This document shows positions 42,426 to 51,329 of a stretch of 64,000 bases of DNA, piece after piece. Below the pieces are notes generated by a model. The model worked only from the letters and a program-made list of their open reading frames with translations. It did not search any database and was not told where the DNA came from. The stretch is from assembly GCF_042650605.1 (NCBI RefSeq), contig NZ_JBHSBN010000011.1, positions 147,556 through 211,555 of the forward strand, read 5' to 3'. The stretch is from Micromonospora_J zhanjiangensis. GTDB taxonomy: Bacteria > Actinomycetota > Actinomycetes > Mycobacteriales > Micromonosporaceae. Position numbers and translations under genes: made by a program. Every line of letters starts with the position of its first letter. Within the stretch, counting starts at the first letter, position 1.

Positions 42426-43642
42426 GACGACGCTCCCGGTCGGGGAGCCGACGTGGGCAGCACCGGCGGGACCCGTACGCCGCGACCGGCGATCAGCGCG
42501 GCCAGCGCCCGGGCGGCCGGGCCGGGACCCTGACCACGCGACCAGGCCGGTACCACGGTCACCAGCCGGTCCGGGCCACTGGGCAACAAGAGCGACACCG
42601 CCTCCACCGTCCGGCCGGCCGCGGTACGTCGGACCTGCACCAGCACCTGCAACGCCGCCGCCACCTGGGCGTGCAGCGCGGCCCGGGGCAATCCGCCCAG
42701 CAGACCCAACGCCTCCAACCGGGCCGGTACGTCGGCCGGCGTGTTGGCGTGCAGGGTGCCGGCGCCGCCCTCGTGCCCGGTGTTCAACGCGGCGAGCAGG
42801 TCCACCACCTCGGCGCCCCGGCACTCCCCGACCACCAGCCGGTCCGGACGCATCCGCAGGGCCTGGCGGACCAGCTCACTCAGGCCGATCGCCCCGGCGC
42901 CCTCCACGTTGGACGTACGGGCCTGAAGACCCACCACGTGCGGGTGCACCGGTCGCAACTCGGCGGCGTCCTCGACCAGGACGATCCGCTCGGTGGCCGG
43001 CACCAGCCCGAGCAGGGTGTTCAGCAGGGTGGTCTTGCCGGATGCCGTGCCGCCGACCACCAGATAGGCCAGCCGGGCGGTCACCAGCGCGGCCAATAGT
43101 GCGGCGACCGGCTCCGGCACGGTGCCCCGGTCCACCAACTCGTGCAGGGTGAACGGCCGCTGCCGGAAGGTACGCAGCGACAGGTACGGCCCGGAGGTCG
43201 CCACCGGCGGCAGGACGGCGTGCAGCCGGGTCCCGTCGCCGAGCCGTACGTCGACGTACGGGCAGCCCTCGTCCAGTCGGCGCCCACCGGCCCCGGCGAG
43301 CCGCTGGGCCAGCCGGCGGACGTCGTCCGGCCCGCCCAGCGGCACTCGCACCGGCTGCAACCCGTGGCCCCGGTCCACCCAGACCTGGTCGCCGTTGACC
43401 AGGACGTCGGTGACCTCGGGGTCGGCCAGCAGGGGCGCCAACGGGCCGGCGCCGGTGAGCTCGTCGTGCACCCGGTTGGCCATCCGCAGCACGACCGTGT
43501 CGCCGAGCACCGCGGCGGCCGGCTCCTCGCGTACCGCCGAGACCACGGCCGCCGGGGAGGCCGCCGTGCCGGTGGTGGCGAACTGGCGGCGGACCCGGAG
43601 GGTGAGGTCCCGGGCGGAGGCGGCGTGGCGCGGCGCCGTCAT
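42422..43642 (-). CDS. tadA: TadA/CpaF pilus assembly ATPase
   Basis: 406 residues from ATG 43642. Walker A VVGGTASGKTTLLN (about 200), Asp box VEDAAELRP, and Walker B-region RPDRLVVGECRGAEVVDLLAALNTGHEGG, followed by the His box. It powers pilin assembly on the TadB/TadC platform. It overlaps ssd by four bases. Confidence 0.95.
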   Translation of the reverse strand: MTAPRHAASARDLTLRVRRQFATTGTAASPAAVVSAVREEPAAAVLGDTVVLRMANRVHDELTGAGPLAPLLADPEVTDVLVNGDQVWVDRGHGLQPVRVPLGGPDDVRRLAQRLAGAGGRRLDEGCPYVDVRLGDGTRLHAVLPPVATSGPYLSLRTFRQRPFTLHELVDRGTVPEPVAALLAALVTARLAYLVVGGTASGKTTLLNTLLGLVPATERIVLVEDAAELRPVHPHVVGLQARTSNVEGAGAIGLSELVRQALRMRPDRLVVGECRGAEVVDLLAALNTGHEGGAGTLHANTPADVPARLEALGLLGGLPRAALHAQVAAALQVLVQVRRTAAGRTVEAVSLLLPSGPDRLVTVVPAWSRGQGPGPAARALAALIAGRGVRVPPVLPTSAPRPGASS

Positions 43643-44760
43643 GCCGCGTCCTCGGTGTCCTCAGCGGTGGCGGCACCGGTCAGCTCCGCGACGATGCGCT
43701 GGCACAGCTCGGCCAGCGGGCCACGGCCGGTGGCGGCGGGGGCCTCGCCGCGTTCCAGGCCCCGGCTCAGCCCCGGCTCGGGGCGGAGCATGCCGGTCAG
43801 TGGCAGGTCGAGTGCCCGGGCCACCTCCCGGGCCCGCAACCGTCCGGGAGCCGGTCCGCGCACGATGACCGACAGGTCGCCGCAGTGCAGGGCGACCGCC
43901 GAGACCACCCGGGCCGCCGCGGCGGTGGCCCGCAGCTCGGCCGGTACGACGACGAACGCCCGATCGGTCGCCTGCAACGCGATCACCGCGGGGTCGTCCA
44001 GATATCGGGGCAGGTCGACCACGACCAGGTCCCGCCCGCGACGGGCGGCGTCCATGGTGGCCGCCATCGCCTGGGCGGGCAGGGCCAGCAGCGCACCCCG
44101 GTCCCAGGACAGGGTCACCAGGTCACCCCGGCTCGGCAGTGCCCGGGCCAGGGCCAGCGGGTCGACCTGGCCCTCGGCCTCGGTCAACGCCGGCCAGCGC
44201 AGCCCGGCCAGTTCCTCCCAGCCGAGGACCAGGTCCAGCCCGCCGCCGAGCGGGTCCGCGTCGACGAGCAGGGTCCGCAGCCCGGCGCGCGCCGAGGTCA
44301 CGGCGAGCCCGCCGGCCAGCACGCTGGCGCCCGCGCCGCCGCGACCGCCGATCACCGAGACCACCCGCCCGGTCCCGGTGACCGTACGGGCGAGCGGATC
44401 GGCCACCGTGTCGGCGAACCGGTCGACCAGCCACGGCTCGGCCGGTGGCAGTACCGCGACGTGCCCGGCGCCGATGAGTTCGGCGAGCTGCCAGCCCAGG
44501 TCGTCGGAACCGCCGTGGCCGACCAGCACCAGGTGCGGCCGGTGCGGCAGCCGGGCCCGCAGGCACGCCTCGGCCTGGTCGACCCCGACCAGCACCAGCG
44601 GCGCGCCGGCCCACCGGGGCCGGGCGGCGGCCGGATCCGCCACCACCTCGACCTCGGTGCCGCCGGTCGCGGCGATCCGCAACAACTCGTCCAGCAGCTC
44701 GCCGTCGGAGGTCAGGACCAGCGGCAACCGTCCGGGACGGACGGAGGTACGGGGTGGCAT
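43639..44760 (-). CDS. ssd: Septum-site determining / TadZ-like ATPase Ssd
   Basis: 373 residues from ATG 44760 (MPPRTSVRP); GGAG lies at good spacing for this ATG, while ATG 44769 touches it directly. A receiver-like N-terminal domain is followed by a deviant Walker A (VVSVIGGRGGAGASVLAGGLA, about 135) and LLVDADPLGGGLDL. It resembles Rv3660c/Ssd and TadZ localisation factors. It leads the tad operon. Confidence 0.88.
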   Translation of the reverse strand: MPPRTSVRPGRLPLVLTSDGELLDELLRIAATGGTEVEVVADPAAARPRWAGAPLVLVGVDQAEACLRARLPHRPHLVLVGHGGSDDLGWQLAELIGAGHVAVLPPAEPWLVDRFADTVADPLARTVTGTGRVVSVIGGRGGAGASVLAGGLAVTSARAGLRTLLVDADPLGGGLDLVLGWEELAGLRWPALTEAEGQVDPLALARALPSRGDLVTLSWDRGALLALPAQAMAATMDAARRGRDLVVVDLPRYLDDPAVIALQATDRAFVVVPAELRATAAAARVVSAVALHCGDLSVIVRGPAPGRLRAREVARALDLPLTGMLRPEPGLSRGLERGEAPAATGRGPLAELCQRIVAELTGAATAEDTEDAA

Positions 44761-44847
44761 CGCGAACATCTCCAGCGGGGAACGGCGACGGATACCCGCA
44801 TACCGTGCGGTCTGGCCGGACCGCCGCCAAGACCCTCCCCCACAACC

Positions 44848-44897
44848 TGTGGATAACTGACCGCCCTGTGGATAACTCCCGCCGAGCCTGTGGATCT
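44848..44897. promoter_or_regulatory. Cluster of DnaA boxes
   Basis: Two perfect TTATCCACA boxes, written on the plus strand as TGTGGATAA at 44848-44856 and 44867-44875, plus a 7/9 match at 44889-44897. All have one orientation and 19-22 base spacing. They lie 88-137 bases upstream of ssd. Confidence 0.78.
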
Positions 44898-44903
44898 GCT
44901 ACG

Positions 44904-45566
44904 TCACCACTGCCCGACGATCACCTCGACCTGCCTCTCCAGCGCCGGGTCGACCCGCCCGGTGACCCGCACCAACACGCCGCCGTTGCGGACGTGGAAC
45001 TCCGTCCCGAGCAGGGCACCCGCGCTTTTGAGCGTGTCCTGGACCGCCTGCGACCGCCGCCGGGCGGCGACCCCGTCCGGCCAGATCTCCACCACGCCAC
45101 CCCGGCCCACGGAGTACCGGTCGGCAGCCGCATCACCACCGGGCAGCTCGAACGATCCGCGCGAGAAAGTGCCGTTGGGTCTGCCGACCAGCCGGTCGGG
45201 ATCGGTCGCCGCGTCCTGCTCCGCCGCCGCCCGCACCGGGACCCCAGCCCGGGCGAGCCGATCCAGCACCTCACCCACGCCGACCGTCCGGTCCGATTCA
45301 GCGCCTCCACCCGGCGCCGTCCGGCCGACCAAGACCGTGCCGGTCGCGGTGACGAGCACGCTCACCACCACGACCAGCAGGAACCGCCGGGTCCGCCGCC
45401 CGCGGCCACCACCGTGGTACGTGACACCGGTGGGTGCGTACGCCCGGTTCCGCTGGTTGGGTATGCACGGCGGCCGCGACCCGGCGAGCCGGTTGCGGGT
45501 GGGGACCTGCGGAAGCTGGCGACGGTCCGCGTGGCGTAACCGGTCCGGTGTGCTCACAGCGGCCAT
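44904..45566 (-). CDS. Single-pass membrane protein
   Basis: 220 residues from ATG 45566, or 217 from GTG 45557, which gives a GTGA overlap with the next gene's stop. A membrane helix near residues 60-80 (RRFLLVVVVSVLVTATGTVLVG) precedes an outer domain (VGVGEVLDRLARAGVPVRAA, VGRGGVVEIWPDGVAARRRSQAVQDTL). Probably secreted-side. No known function. Confidence 0.78.
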   Translation of the reverse strand: MAAVSTPDRLRHADRRQLPQVPTRNRLAGSRPPCIPNQRNRAYAPTGVTYHGGGRGRRTRRFLLVVVVSVLVTATGTVLVGRTAPGGGAESDRTVGVGEVLDRLARAGVPVRAAAEQDAATDPDRLVGRPNGTFSRGSFELPGGDAAADRYSVGRGGVVEIWPDGVAARRRSQAVQDTLKSAGALLGTEFHVRNGGVLVRVTGRVDPALERQVEVIVGQW

Positions 45567-45880
45567 CCCGGCGCCCGTCGCGGAAGCTCCCAGCCCTGGT
45601 CGGGCAGCCGCCCGACGTCCGCGCTCCCGTCGACGTCGGTGATCTCGAAGGCGTCGGTGATCCCGCCGGCATCGGTGACTTCGCTGGCCGGGCGGACGTC
45701 GTCGTGGAACGGCGAGGGTCGGCGGTACAGGAACCGGCCGAGCACGAGTTCCAGGTTGACCCGGTCGACGTGTGACAACTCGGGATAGCCGTGCTTCAGC
45801 AGGGTGGTTCTCAGGTCACCCAGCAGCGCGGCGGACAACCGCGTGTCGCCGGGGTGGTGCGGTACTGGATAGTTTGTCAT
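45554..45880 (-). CDS. Small conserved hypothetical protein
   Basis: 108 residues from ATG 45880. The N-terminal part (DTRLSAALLGDLRTTLLKHGYPEL then VNLELVLGRFLYRR) is helical. The tail is acidic. It is cotranscribed with the membrane protein that follows. Function unknown. Confidence 0.72.
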   Translation of the reverse strand: MTNYPVPHHPGDTRLSAALLGDLRTTLLKHGYPELSHVDRVNLELVLGRFLYRRPSPFHDDVRPASEVTDAGGITDAFEITDVDGSADVGRLPDQGWELPRRAPGWPL

Positions 45881-46050
45881 CCGGGTCCACTCCTCGTTAG
45901 TGGATCAAGGCCCCCGGCTTGCGCCGTAATCGCTCGCCGGGGGCCGTCTTTAGCCGTGCGCCGCCTGTCAGTCACTCTCGTAGCCGCTGAGCGACCTCTC
46001 GACACGCTTCGAACGACACCGATCACTCAAAGCTACGTTATGAACGTCCT

Positions 46051-46067
46051 GTACGTCTAGCACGTAC
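46051..46067. promoter_or_regulatory. Possible GntR operator
   Basis: GTACGT-CTAGC-ACGTAC is a perfect 6-bp inverted repeat about 40 bases before the GntR gene, in the -35 region of its promoter. Confidence 0.6.
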
Positions 46068-46095
46068 CCCACGACTTGTGCGTCTGGTTCGTCCA

Positions 46096-46101
46096 TATCG
46101 T
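46096..46101 (+). promoter_or_regulatory. -10 box of the GntR gene
   Basis: TATCGT, followed by seven bases and ATG 46109. It has the same hexamer and spacing as the leftward promoter of the element. No ribosome site, so a leaderless message is expected. Confidence 0.62.
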
Positions 46102-46108
46102 TTGGCTC

Positions 46109-46339
46109 ATGATCGACCTGATGTCCCCGACGCCGCTCTACGTGCAGCTCGCGGACCTCCTCGCAGGCCGCATCGCGGATGGCGACCTCGCTCCACGGCA
46201 GCCGTTACCTAGCGAATCCACACTGCAGCAGGAATACGGGGTAAGTCGCGGGACCGTCCGCGCGGCGATGGCCCTGCTACGCGAGCGCGGACTGGTGGTC
46301 ACCATTCCCCAGCGTGGAACGTACGTCGCGGAGAGTTGA
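46109..46339 (+). CDS. Minimal GntR-family regulator
   Basis: 76 residues from leaderless ATG 46109. Only the winged helix is present (PLYVQLADLLAGRIADGDLAPRQPLPSE then YGVSRGTVRAAMALLRERGLV); no effector domain follows. Such short GntR proteins are frequent in actinomycetes. It may bind GTACGT-N5-ACGTAC just upstream. Confidence 0.88.
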   Translation: MIDLMSPTPLYVQLADLLAGRIADGDLAPRQPLPSESTLQQEYGVSRGTVRAAMALLRERGLVVTIPQRGTYVAES

Positions 46340-46813
46340 TCGCACGGCCCTGCGGTTGTGAACATCTAGCGTCGCACTAGCAGCAACAAGCGTTCACAAA
46401 CCGAACCACCGGGCCCGCCTCATCGATCGGGAAGGGCGGACCTCGGGTTTGTGAACGTTTGTTGTCACTCCAACAGCAATAAACGTTCACAAACTCGCCC
46501 GGCGCGCGGCAAACCCGCGGCCCACCGAACGCAAACGCCGACGACACCGGACCGCAAACGCTGAAGGCCAGGCCGGCAAACGCCGAGCACGAACTGGCCG
46601 ACGCCGACGCCGACGCCGAGGGCGCGGTAGTGCGGCGCCGAGTCCTGGGCACCGGGCGCAAACTGCCCGGGCAGCAAATGTGACTAGAAGAGCTTTGTTC
46701 ACTTTTCGGGCCAGGCTTCGGTTCGCGGTCCGGATGCCGTTAGGAAGCCGGCCCTGCGGGGAGTCGACAGGTCGCACCGACCGCGACATCAGCGGGCGAG
46801 AGGAGGAGCCGTC
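46340..46813. other. Repeat-rich non-coding stretch (474 bases)
   Basis: No gene is supported here. It contains GTTTGTGAACG-type repeats in both orientations (46356-46497), then GCAAAC at 46509, 46531, 46554 and 46576 at 22-23 base spacing, and further GCAAA motifs at 46658 and 46673. Low-GC motifs in an otherwise GC-rich gap suggest a regulatory or mobile-repeat role. The esterase ribosome site (GAGGAGG) ends it. Confidence 0.7.
46356..46497. repeat. GTTTGTGAACG repeat cluster
   Basis: Copies near 46356, 46388-46402, 46446-46463 and 46481-46495 alternate orientation. The pair at 46446-46459 and 46482-46495 forms a perfect 14-bp inverted repeat (GTTTGTGAACGTTT and complement). Confidence 0.75.
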
Positions 46814-47860
46814 ATGGCTCAGGCCGTCACGAGCGTGGTCCTGGAACCGGCCTGTCAGCAGGTGGCCGAGATGACCGCCAACCCGCCGTTCCTGTTCCAG
46901 CTCAGCCCCGAGCAGGGCCGGGGCAGGCTGGACGAACTCCAGTCCGCCGGCAAGGTGCCACGGCCGGACGCGGACATCGAGGACATCATGGTGCCCGGCG
47001 GACCGTCCGGCCAGGTGGCCGTCCGGATCATCCGGCCACCCGGCCGTCAGGACGGCGCCCGCCGGGGCAAGCTGCGCGAACGGGTACGGGACATGGCGCA
47101 GGACGCCGTGTCGCCGAAGCGTACGGAGAACCCGCTGCCGGTGACCATCTACCTCCACGGCGCGGGTTGGGTGTTCGGTGACACCGTCACGCACGACCGG
47201 CTGGTCCGGGAGTTGGCGGTCCGGTCCGACTCCGCCGTCGTCTTCCCGATCTACACGCTCTCGCCGGAGGCGCGCTTCCCGGCCGCGCTGGAGGAGTGCT
47301 ACGCGGTGGCGCAGTGGCTGGAGCAGCACGGTTCCGAGTTCGGGCTCGACCCGTACCGGATGGCGGTGGCCGGCGACTCGGTCGGCGGCAACATGGCGAC
47401 GGTGCTGGCCCGGATGGCCAAGGACCGCAACGGGCCGCGGTTCCGGGCGCAGGTGCTGTTCTACCCGGTCACCGACGCCGACTTCGACACCGGCTCGTAC
47501 CGCGAGTTCGCCCAGGGTTACTACCTGGGTCGCGACCTGATGATGTGGTTCTGGGACCAGTACCTGCCGGACGTCGGCCGCCGGTCCGACCCGATGGCGT
47601 CACCGCTGCGGGCCAGCCTGGACCAGCTGCGCGGACTGCCCCCCGCGCTGATCATCACCAACGAGGCCGACGTGCTGCGGGACGAGGGTGAGGCGTACGC
47701 GGCGAAGCTGCGGCAGGCCGGCGTACCGGTGGCCCAGGTGCGCTATCAGGGCGCCATCCACGACCTGGTGATGCTGGACGCGCTGGCCGGAACCAGCGCG
47801 GCCAGGGCGGCCACCGCCCAGGCCGCCGGCATGCTGAGGGAGGCCCTGCACCACTCCTGA
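46814..47860 (+). CDS. HSL-family alpha/beta hydrolase (esterase)
   Basis: 348 residues from ATG 46814 with GAGGAGG upstream. Oxyanion motif HGAGWVFGD, nucleophile elbow GDSVGGN, acid in NEADVLRDEG and His in GAIHDLVML. Related to the esterase at 55592-56563. It should hydrolyse esters of small acyl groups. An insert of about 25 residues precedes the HGAG motif. Confidence 0.92.
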   Translation: MAQAVTSVVLEPACQQVAEMTANPPFLFQLSPEQGRGRLDELQSAGKVPRPDADIEDIMVPGGPSGQVAVRIIRPPGRQDGARRGKLRERVRDMAQDAVSPKRTENPLPVTIYLHGAGWVFGDTVTHDRLVRELAVRSDSAVVFPIYTLSPEARFPAALEECYAVAQWLEQHGSEFGLDPYRMAVAGDSVGGNMATVLARMAKDRNGPRFRAQVLFYPVTDADFDTGSYREFAQGYYLGRDLMMWFWDQYLPDVGRRSDPMASPLRASLDQLRGLPPALIITNEADVLRDEGEAYAAKLRQAGVPVAQVRYQGAIHDLVMLDALAGTSAARAATAQAAGMLREALHHS

Positions 47861-47918
47861 CCGTCGCCGGGCACCGGCATCGCCGTGCCGGTGCCGGGCA
47901 TGGCCGCTTCGACGGAGG

Positions 47919-49208
47919 TCACATGCGCCCGTACTGCTCCCGGACGAGTGCGTTGATCATGGCGGTGTCCGCCGGCGGGCGCGCCAGCGACTGGACGACG
48001 ACGACGAGATCGCCGCGGCGAGCGAGTGCGATGGTCTGCACGCGACCCGCCGGGTCCGCGGCGCTGATGGTCAACAACTTCCCCGCCGGCACACCGGGAA
48101 CGTCCGACACGACGACCCCGGCACCGAGCGGGCCTTGGAGCAGGCCGACTTCCTTGAAGAGGCTGTCGGCGGAGTCGCGATCGAACCGGCTCAACACGAC
48201 CGCCACGTCGGTGCCGTCGGACGTGGCCCAGCCGACCGCCGCCAGCTGGCGTATCCCGTAGCGCCGGAGCGACCCGGACCAGAATGGCACGCCTCCGGTC
48301 AACGACGCCAACTCCCCGGCACCGGGCGAGTCCGGTCCGCCGCCGAGCTGAACGACCCGGGTGGCGCCCTGGGGAGCGGACACCAGCATCGGCTTCAGGT
48401 CGGGTTCCGGACCCGGTTGGTGCACGGCCAACCAGATCCCCGCAGCCGCGGTGAACACCAACACCACCGCCCCGATCACCACACCGGTGACGGGGCCGCG
48501 CCGGCGCCACCACGGCACCCACTCGGGCCGTGCCGACCAGTATCCGGCCGGCGCCGCCGACGGCGTGGGACCGGTCACCGGGCCGTCCGCCGACGCCGCC
48601 GACGGCCCGCCGCCGGTCACCGGCTCCGCGGGTACGGGCGCCTCGACCCCGGGAAGACGACCGGTCACCGGTAGCCGGGTGGAAAGGGCCAACACAGCGG
48701 CGGTCAGCAGGACTCCCCCGGTCAGCGACAGCCACCCGCCGAGGGCCAACTCCACGCGGGGCCGCTCGTCGGGATGCCAGCCGGCCAACGGGATTGCCGA
48801 CCGGGCCAGATCGAAGAGCAGCAGCACCGACACGGCCAGCGCGGCCAGGGCGACCCAGGACGCGACGCGGCGCAGCTTCGGCCTGGCCCAAGCCACCACG
48901 AACATCCCGAGCAGGAGGGCCCAGCTGACGAAGAGTCCGGTCGCGGACCCGGACAACGCGGCGATGTCGTAGGACCGGGTCTTCACCTCGGCCGCCCGGC
49001 CGAGCAGGAACGCCGTCCCGCCGTTGCCCGCGGTCACGATGCACAGGGTCGTGAACTGGGCGGCCAGCAATGCCGCCATACCCGTCACCGACAACGCCAG
49101 GGCGCCGACGCGTCGGCCGACCGATGTCCGACCGGGCGGCGCGTCCGCCGGATTCCTCAGCTCGTTCTCCACCGACGCATGGTTGCCGGGCCGGGATCGA
49201 CCGTCCAT
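47919..49208 (-). CDS. Multi-pass membrane protein with large outer domain
   Basis: 429 residues from ATG 49208. Helices near 36-55, 85-110, 120-145 and 155-185, a Pro/Ala linker, another helix near 245 (VTGVVIGAVVLVFTAAAGIWL), then about 150 outer residues (VVQLGGGPDSPGAGELASLTGGVPFWSGSLRRYG onward). No enzyme motif. Divergent from the kinase at 49354, with which it may be coregulated. Confidence 0.82.
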   Translation of the reverse strand: MDGRSRPGNHASVENELRNPADAPPGRTSVGRRVGALALSVTGMAALLAAQFTTLCIVTAGNGGTAFLLGRAAEVKTRSYDIAALSGSATGLFVSWALLLGMFVVAWARPKLRRVASWVALAALAVSVLLLFDLARSAIPLAGWHPDERPRVELALGGWLSLTGGVLLTAAVLALSTRLPVTGRLPGVEAPVPAEPVTGGGPSAASADGPVTGPTPSAAPAGYWSARPEWVPWWRRRGPVTGVVIGAVVLVFTAAAGIWLAVHQPGPEPDLKPMLVSAPQGATRVVQLGGGPDSPGAGELASLTGGVPFWSGSLRRYGIRQLAAVGWATSDGTDVAVVLSRFDRDSADSLFKEVGLLQGPLGAGVVVSDVPGVPAGKLLTISAADPAGRVQTIALARRGDLVVVVQSLARPPADTAMINALVREQYGRM

Positions 49209-49340
49209 CCTCCACTTAGGTACATCCCGCCGACGGCCGCCGGGGCCCGGGCCAATATGGACCGAAGGACCGCAGCCGCCCGTATGCCCACGGAAATCCC
49301 GCTATGGCGGTCGATCGGTTGCCTGGGGTCAACGACTGGG

Positions 49341-49346
49341 TAGAGT
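49341..49346 (+). promoter_or_regulatory. -10 box of kinase gene
   Basis: TAGAGT seven bases before GTG 49354, with TTGCCT 16 bases further up (49319-49324) as -35. No ribosome site, so probably leaderless. Confidence 0.58.
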
Positions 49347-49353
49347 CGACCCC

Positions 49354-51084
49354 GTGGCGGGGCCCTTGCTGCTCGACGGCCGCTACCGGGTGGGGGATCC
49401 ACTGGGCAGCGGCGGGATGGCGCGCGTCTGGCGCGGCCGTGATCTGCGCCTGGACCGGCCGGTCGCGGTCAAGAAACTGTCCGGCGGTGGGTTGTCGCAG
49501 GCGTACGCCCGGGAACGGTTCGACCAGGAGGCGCGGGCGATCGCCCGGCTCTCGCACCCCAACATCGTCTCCGTGTACGACTTCGGCAGCGAGGACGACG
49601 AGCCGTACCTGATCATGGAGTTGGTCGAGGGCCCGACCGTCGCGCGGCGGTTGGCCGACGGTGATCCGCTGCCGGTGGCCGACGCGGTCGCGATCGCCGT
49701 CCAGGTCTGCGACGGTCTCGCCGCCGCGCACGCGGCCGGGATCGTGCACCGGGACGTCAAGCCGGCGAACCTGATCATCAGCCCGTCGGGCCTGGTGAAG
49801 ATCTGCGACTTCGGGGTGGCCCGGCTGCTGGACGCCACCGGGCACGCCGAGTTGACCATGTCCGGGATCTCGATGGGCAGCCCGCAGTTCATGGCCCCCG
49901 AACAGATCAACCACGAGGAGGTCGGCCCGCGGACCGACCTGTACGCGTTGGGCTGCACCCTGTACGCGATGCTCACCGGCAATCCGCCGTTCCACGGCGC
50001 CCCGCCGATCGGCATCATGCACCAGCACGTGCACAAGCCGCCCCGACCGGTGCGCGAGTTGCGCCCGCAGGTGCCGGCGGAGGTGGCCGACCTGGTGGCG
50101 GAGCTGCTGGCCAAGGCGCCCGAGGACCGTCCGGCCGACGCGGACACCGTCCGGAACCGGCTCGTCGCGGCCGATGTCGACCCGGCGGCCTCGGCCGGCA
50201 CCGCGCTCCGCCCGTCGTACGCCCCGGTCGGTTTCCGGCCGGCCGGGTCGACCCCGGCCGGTCCGGCGGTCGACGGACCGGTGTCCGATGGTGCGGTCCA
50301 TAGTGGATCCTTCCCGACCGGGTCCGCCCCGCCCGAACGGGTGCCGCGCGGGGCGGCTCTGAACGCCGTGTCGACCGGCGCGTCCCGTACCGCCGTGGTG
50401 GATCCGCCCGACGCGCCGTCGGCCGGCGGGCCGCCGTCGCGGGTCGTCGGCTCCCCGCCGCCGGTCCCACCCGCGACGCCGAGTCGGCGCAGGTGGGTCG
50501 CGCCCGCGATGGCCGGCGCCGTGGTGCTGGCCGCGGTCGTGGCGGTGCTGTTGGCCGCGTCGATGGCCGAGCCAGGCCGGGTCCGGGGCGACGGCGGCAC
50601 GGACCCGACCGCCGACCCGACGGTGGCCACGACGGCCGACGCGGCGTCCGCCGTACCGGTCGGGTCGGGCCCGGCGGGGTCGCCGGCCGGCGGCTCGTCC
50701 GCTGACCCGTCCGCCGGCCCGAGCTTGACGGCCGGACCGACCGGTACGCCCGGCAACGGCCCGGTCCCGGCGACGGCGCCCGCCGCCACCCAACCCGGAC
50801 CGGCCGACGGCCCGCCACCGGCCGCACCGATACCCGCGCTGCGTCAGGAGATCCGACAGCAGGCCAACTCCGGCGCCCTCGACAACGGTGCGGCGAACGA
50901 CCTGGAGCGCAAGGTCGACGACCTGGAGAAGGCGATCGCCAAGCCCAAGCCGGCGGATCAGGACAACCGGTTGAAGAGCCTGCGTGACACGCTGACCGAC
51001 CTGCGCCGCAAGGGCAGGGTGAACCCCGCCGGGTACGACGCGATCAGCGCCGCGGTCAACCGGGTCGAAGCCAGCCTGAGCTGA
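49354..51084 (+). CDS. Membrane serine/threonine protein kinase
   Basis: 576 residues from leaderless GTG 49354. Gly loop 18-25 (GSGGMARV), Lys40, HRD 132-134, DFG 152-154 and APE in QFMAPEQ are all intact. After a Pro/Ala/Ser-rich juxtamembrane stretch, a helix near residue 390-410 (AMAGAVVLAAVVAVLLAAS) leads to an outer part that ends in a coiled coil (RQEIRQQANSGALDNGAANDLERKVDDL split). The outer part lacks PASTA repeats, so the ligand differs from PknB. Confidence 0.93.
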   Translation: MAGPLLLDGRYRVGDPLGSGGMARVWRGRDLRLDRPVAVKKLSGGGLSQAYARERFDQEARAIARLSHPNIVSVYDFGSEDDEPYLIMELVEGPTVARRLADGDPLPVADAVAIAVQVCDGLAAAHAAGIVHRDVKPANLIISPSGLVKICDFGVARLLDATGHAELTMSGISMGSPQFMAPEQINHEEVGPRTDLYALGCTLYAMLTGNPPFHGAPPIGIMHQHVHKPPRPVRELRPQVPAEVADLVAELLAKAPEDRPADADTVRNRLVAADVDPAASAGTALRPSYAPVGFRPAGSTPAGPAVDGPVSDGAVHSGSFPTGSAPPERVPRGAALNAVSTGASRTAVVDPPDAPSAGGPPSRVVGSPPPVPPATPSRRRWVAPAMAGAVVLAAVVAVLLAASMAEPGRVRGDGGTDPTADPTVATTADAASAVPVGSGPAGSPAGGSSADPSAGPSLTAGPTGTPGNGPVPATAPAATQPGPADGPPPAAPIPALRQEIRQQANSGALDNGAANDLERKVDDLEKAIAKPKPADQDNRLKSLRDTLTDLRRKGRVNPAGYDAISAAVNRVEASLS

Positions 51085-51329
51085 CCTGTCAGCAGCCGCT
51101 GTCGGCTCCTGTCCGGGTCACCCTGCCCGCCGGCGGGACACCCGCCGCCAATTCTGCCGTCATCGTTGCGAACCCCTCCGACCTGGGCACTTCCGTCGGC
51201 TCGAGATCACCCCGGGCCCGCTGGTGAAAAGTTTTCTGTAGTCATCCGGGTCGATGCATGGTAGAAAACTGCCACAGGCCGGCCCTTGTTTCGCAAAAAT
51301 CTACCCCCTGCTGCGATACAGGAGATTCC

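Noticed and set aside
44848..44897. Chromosomal origin at the DnaA boxes
   Set aside because: Only three boxes, no dnaA or dnaN nearby, and no AT-rich unwinding region.
46377..46661. 94-codon leftward frame in the repeat field
   Set aside because: It lacks a ribosome site, runs through the repeat copies and has low-complexity Ser/Ala runs.
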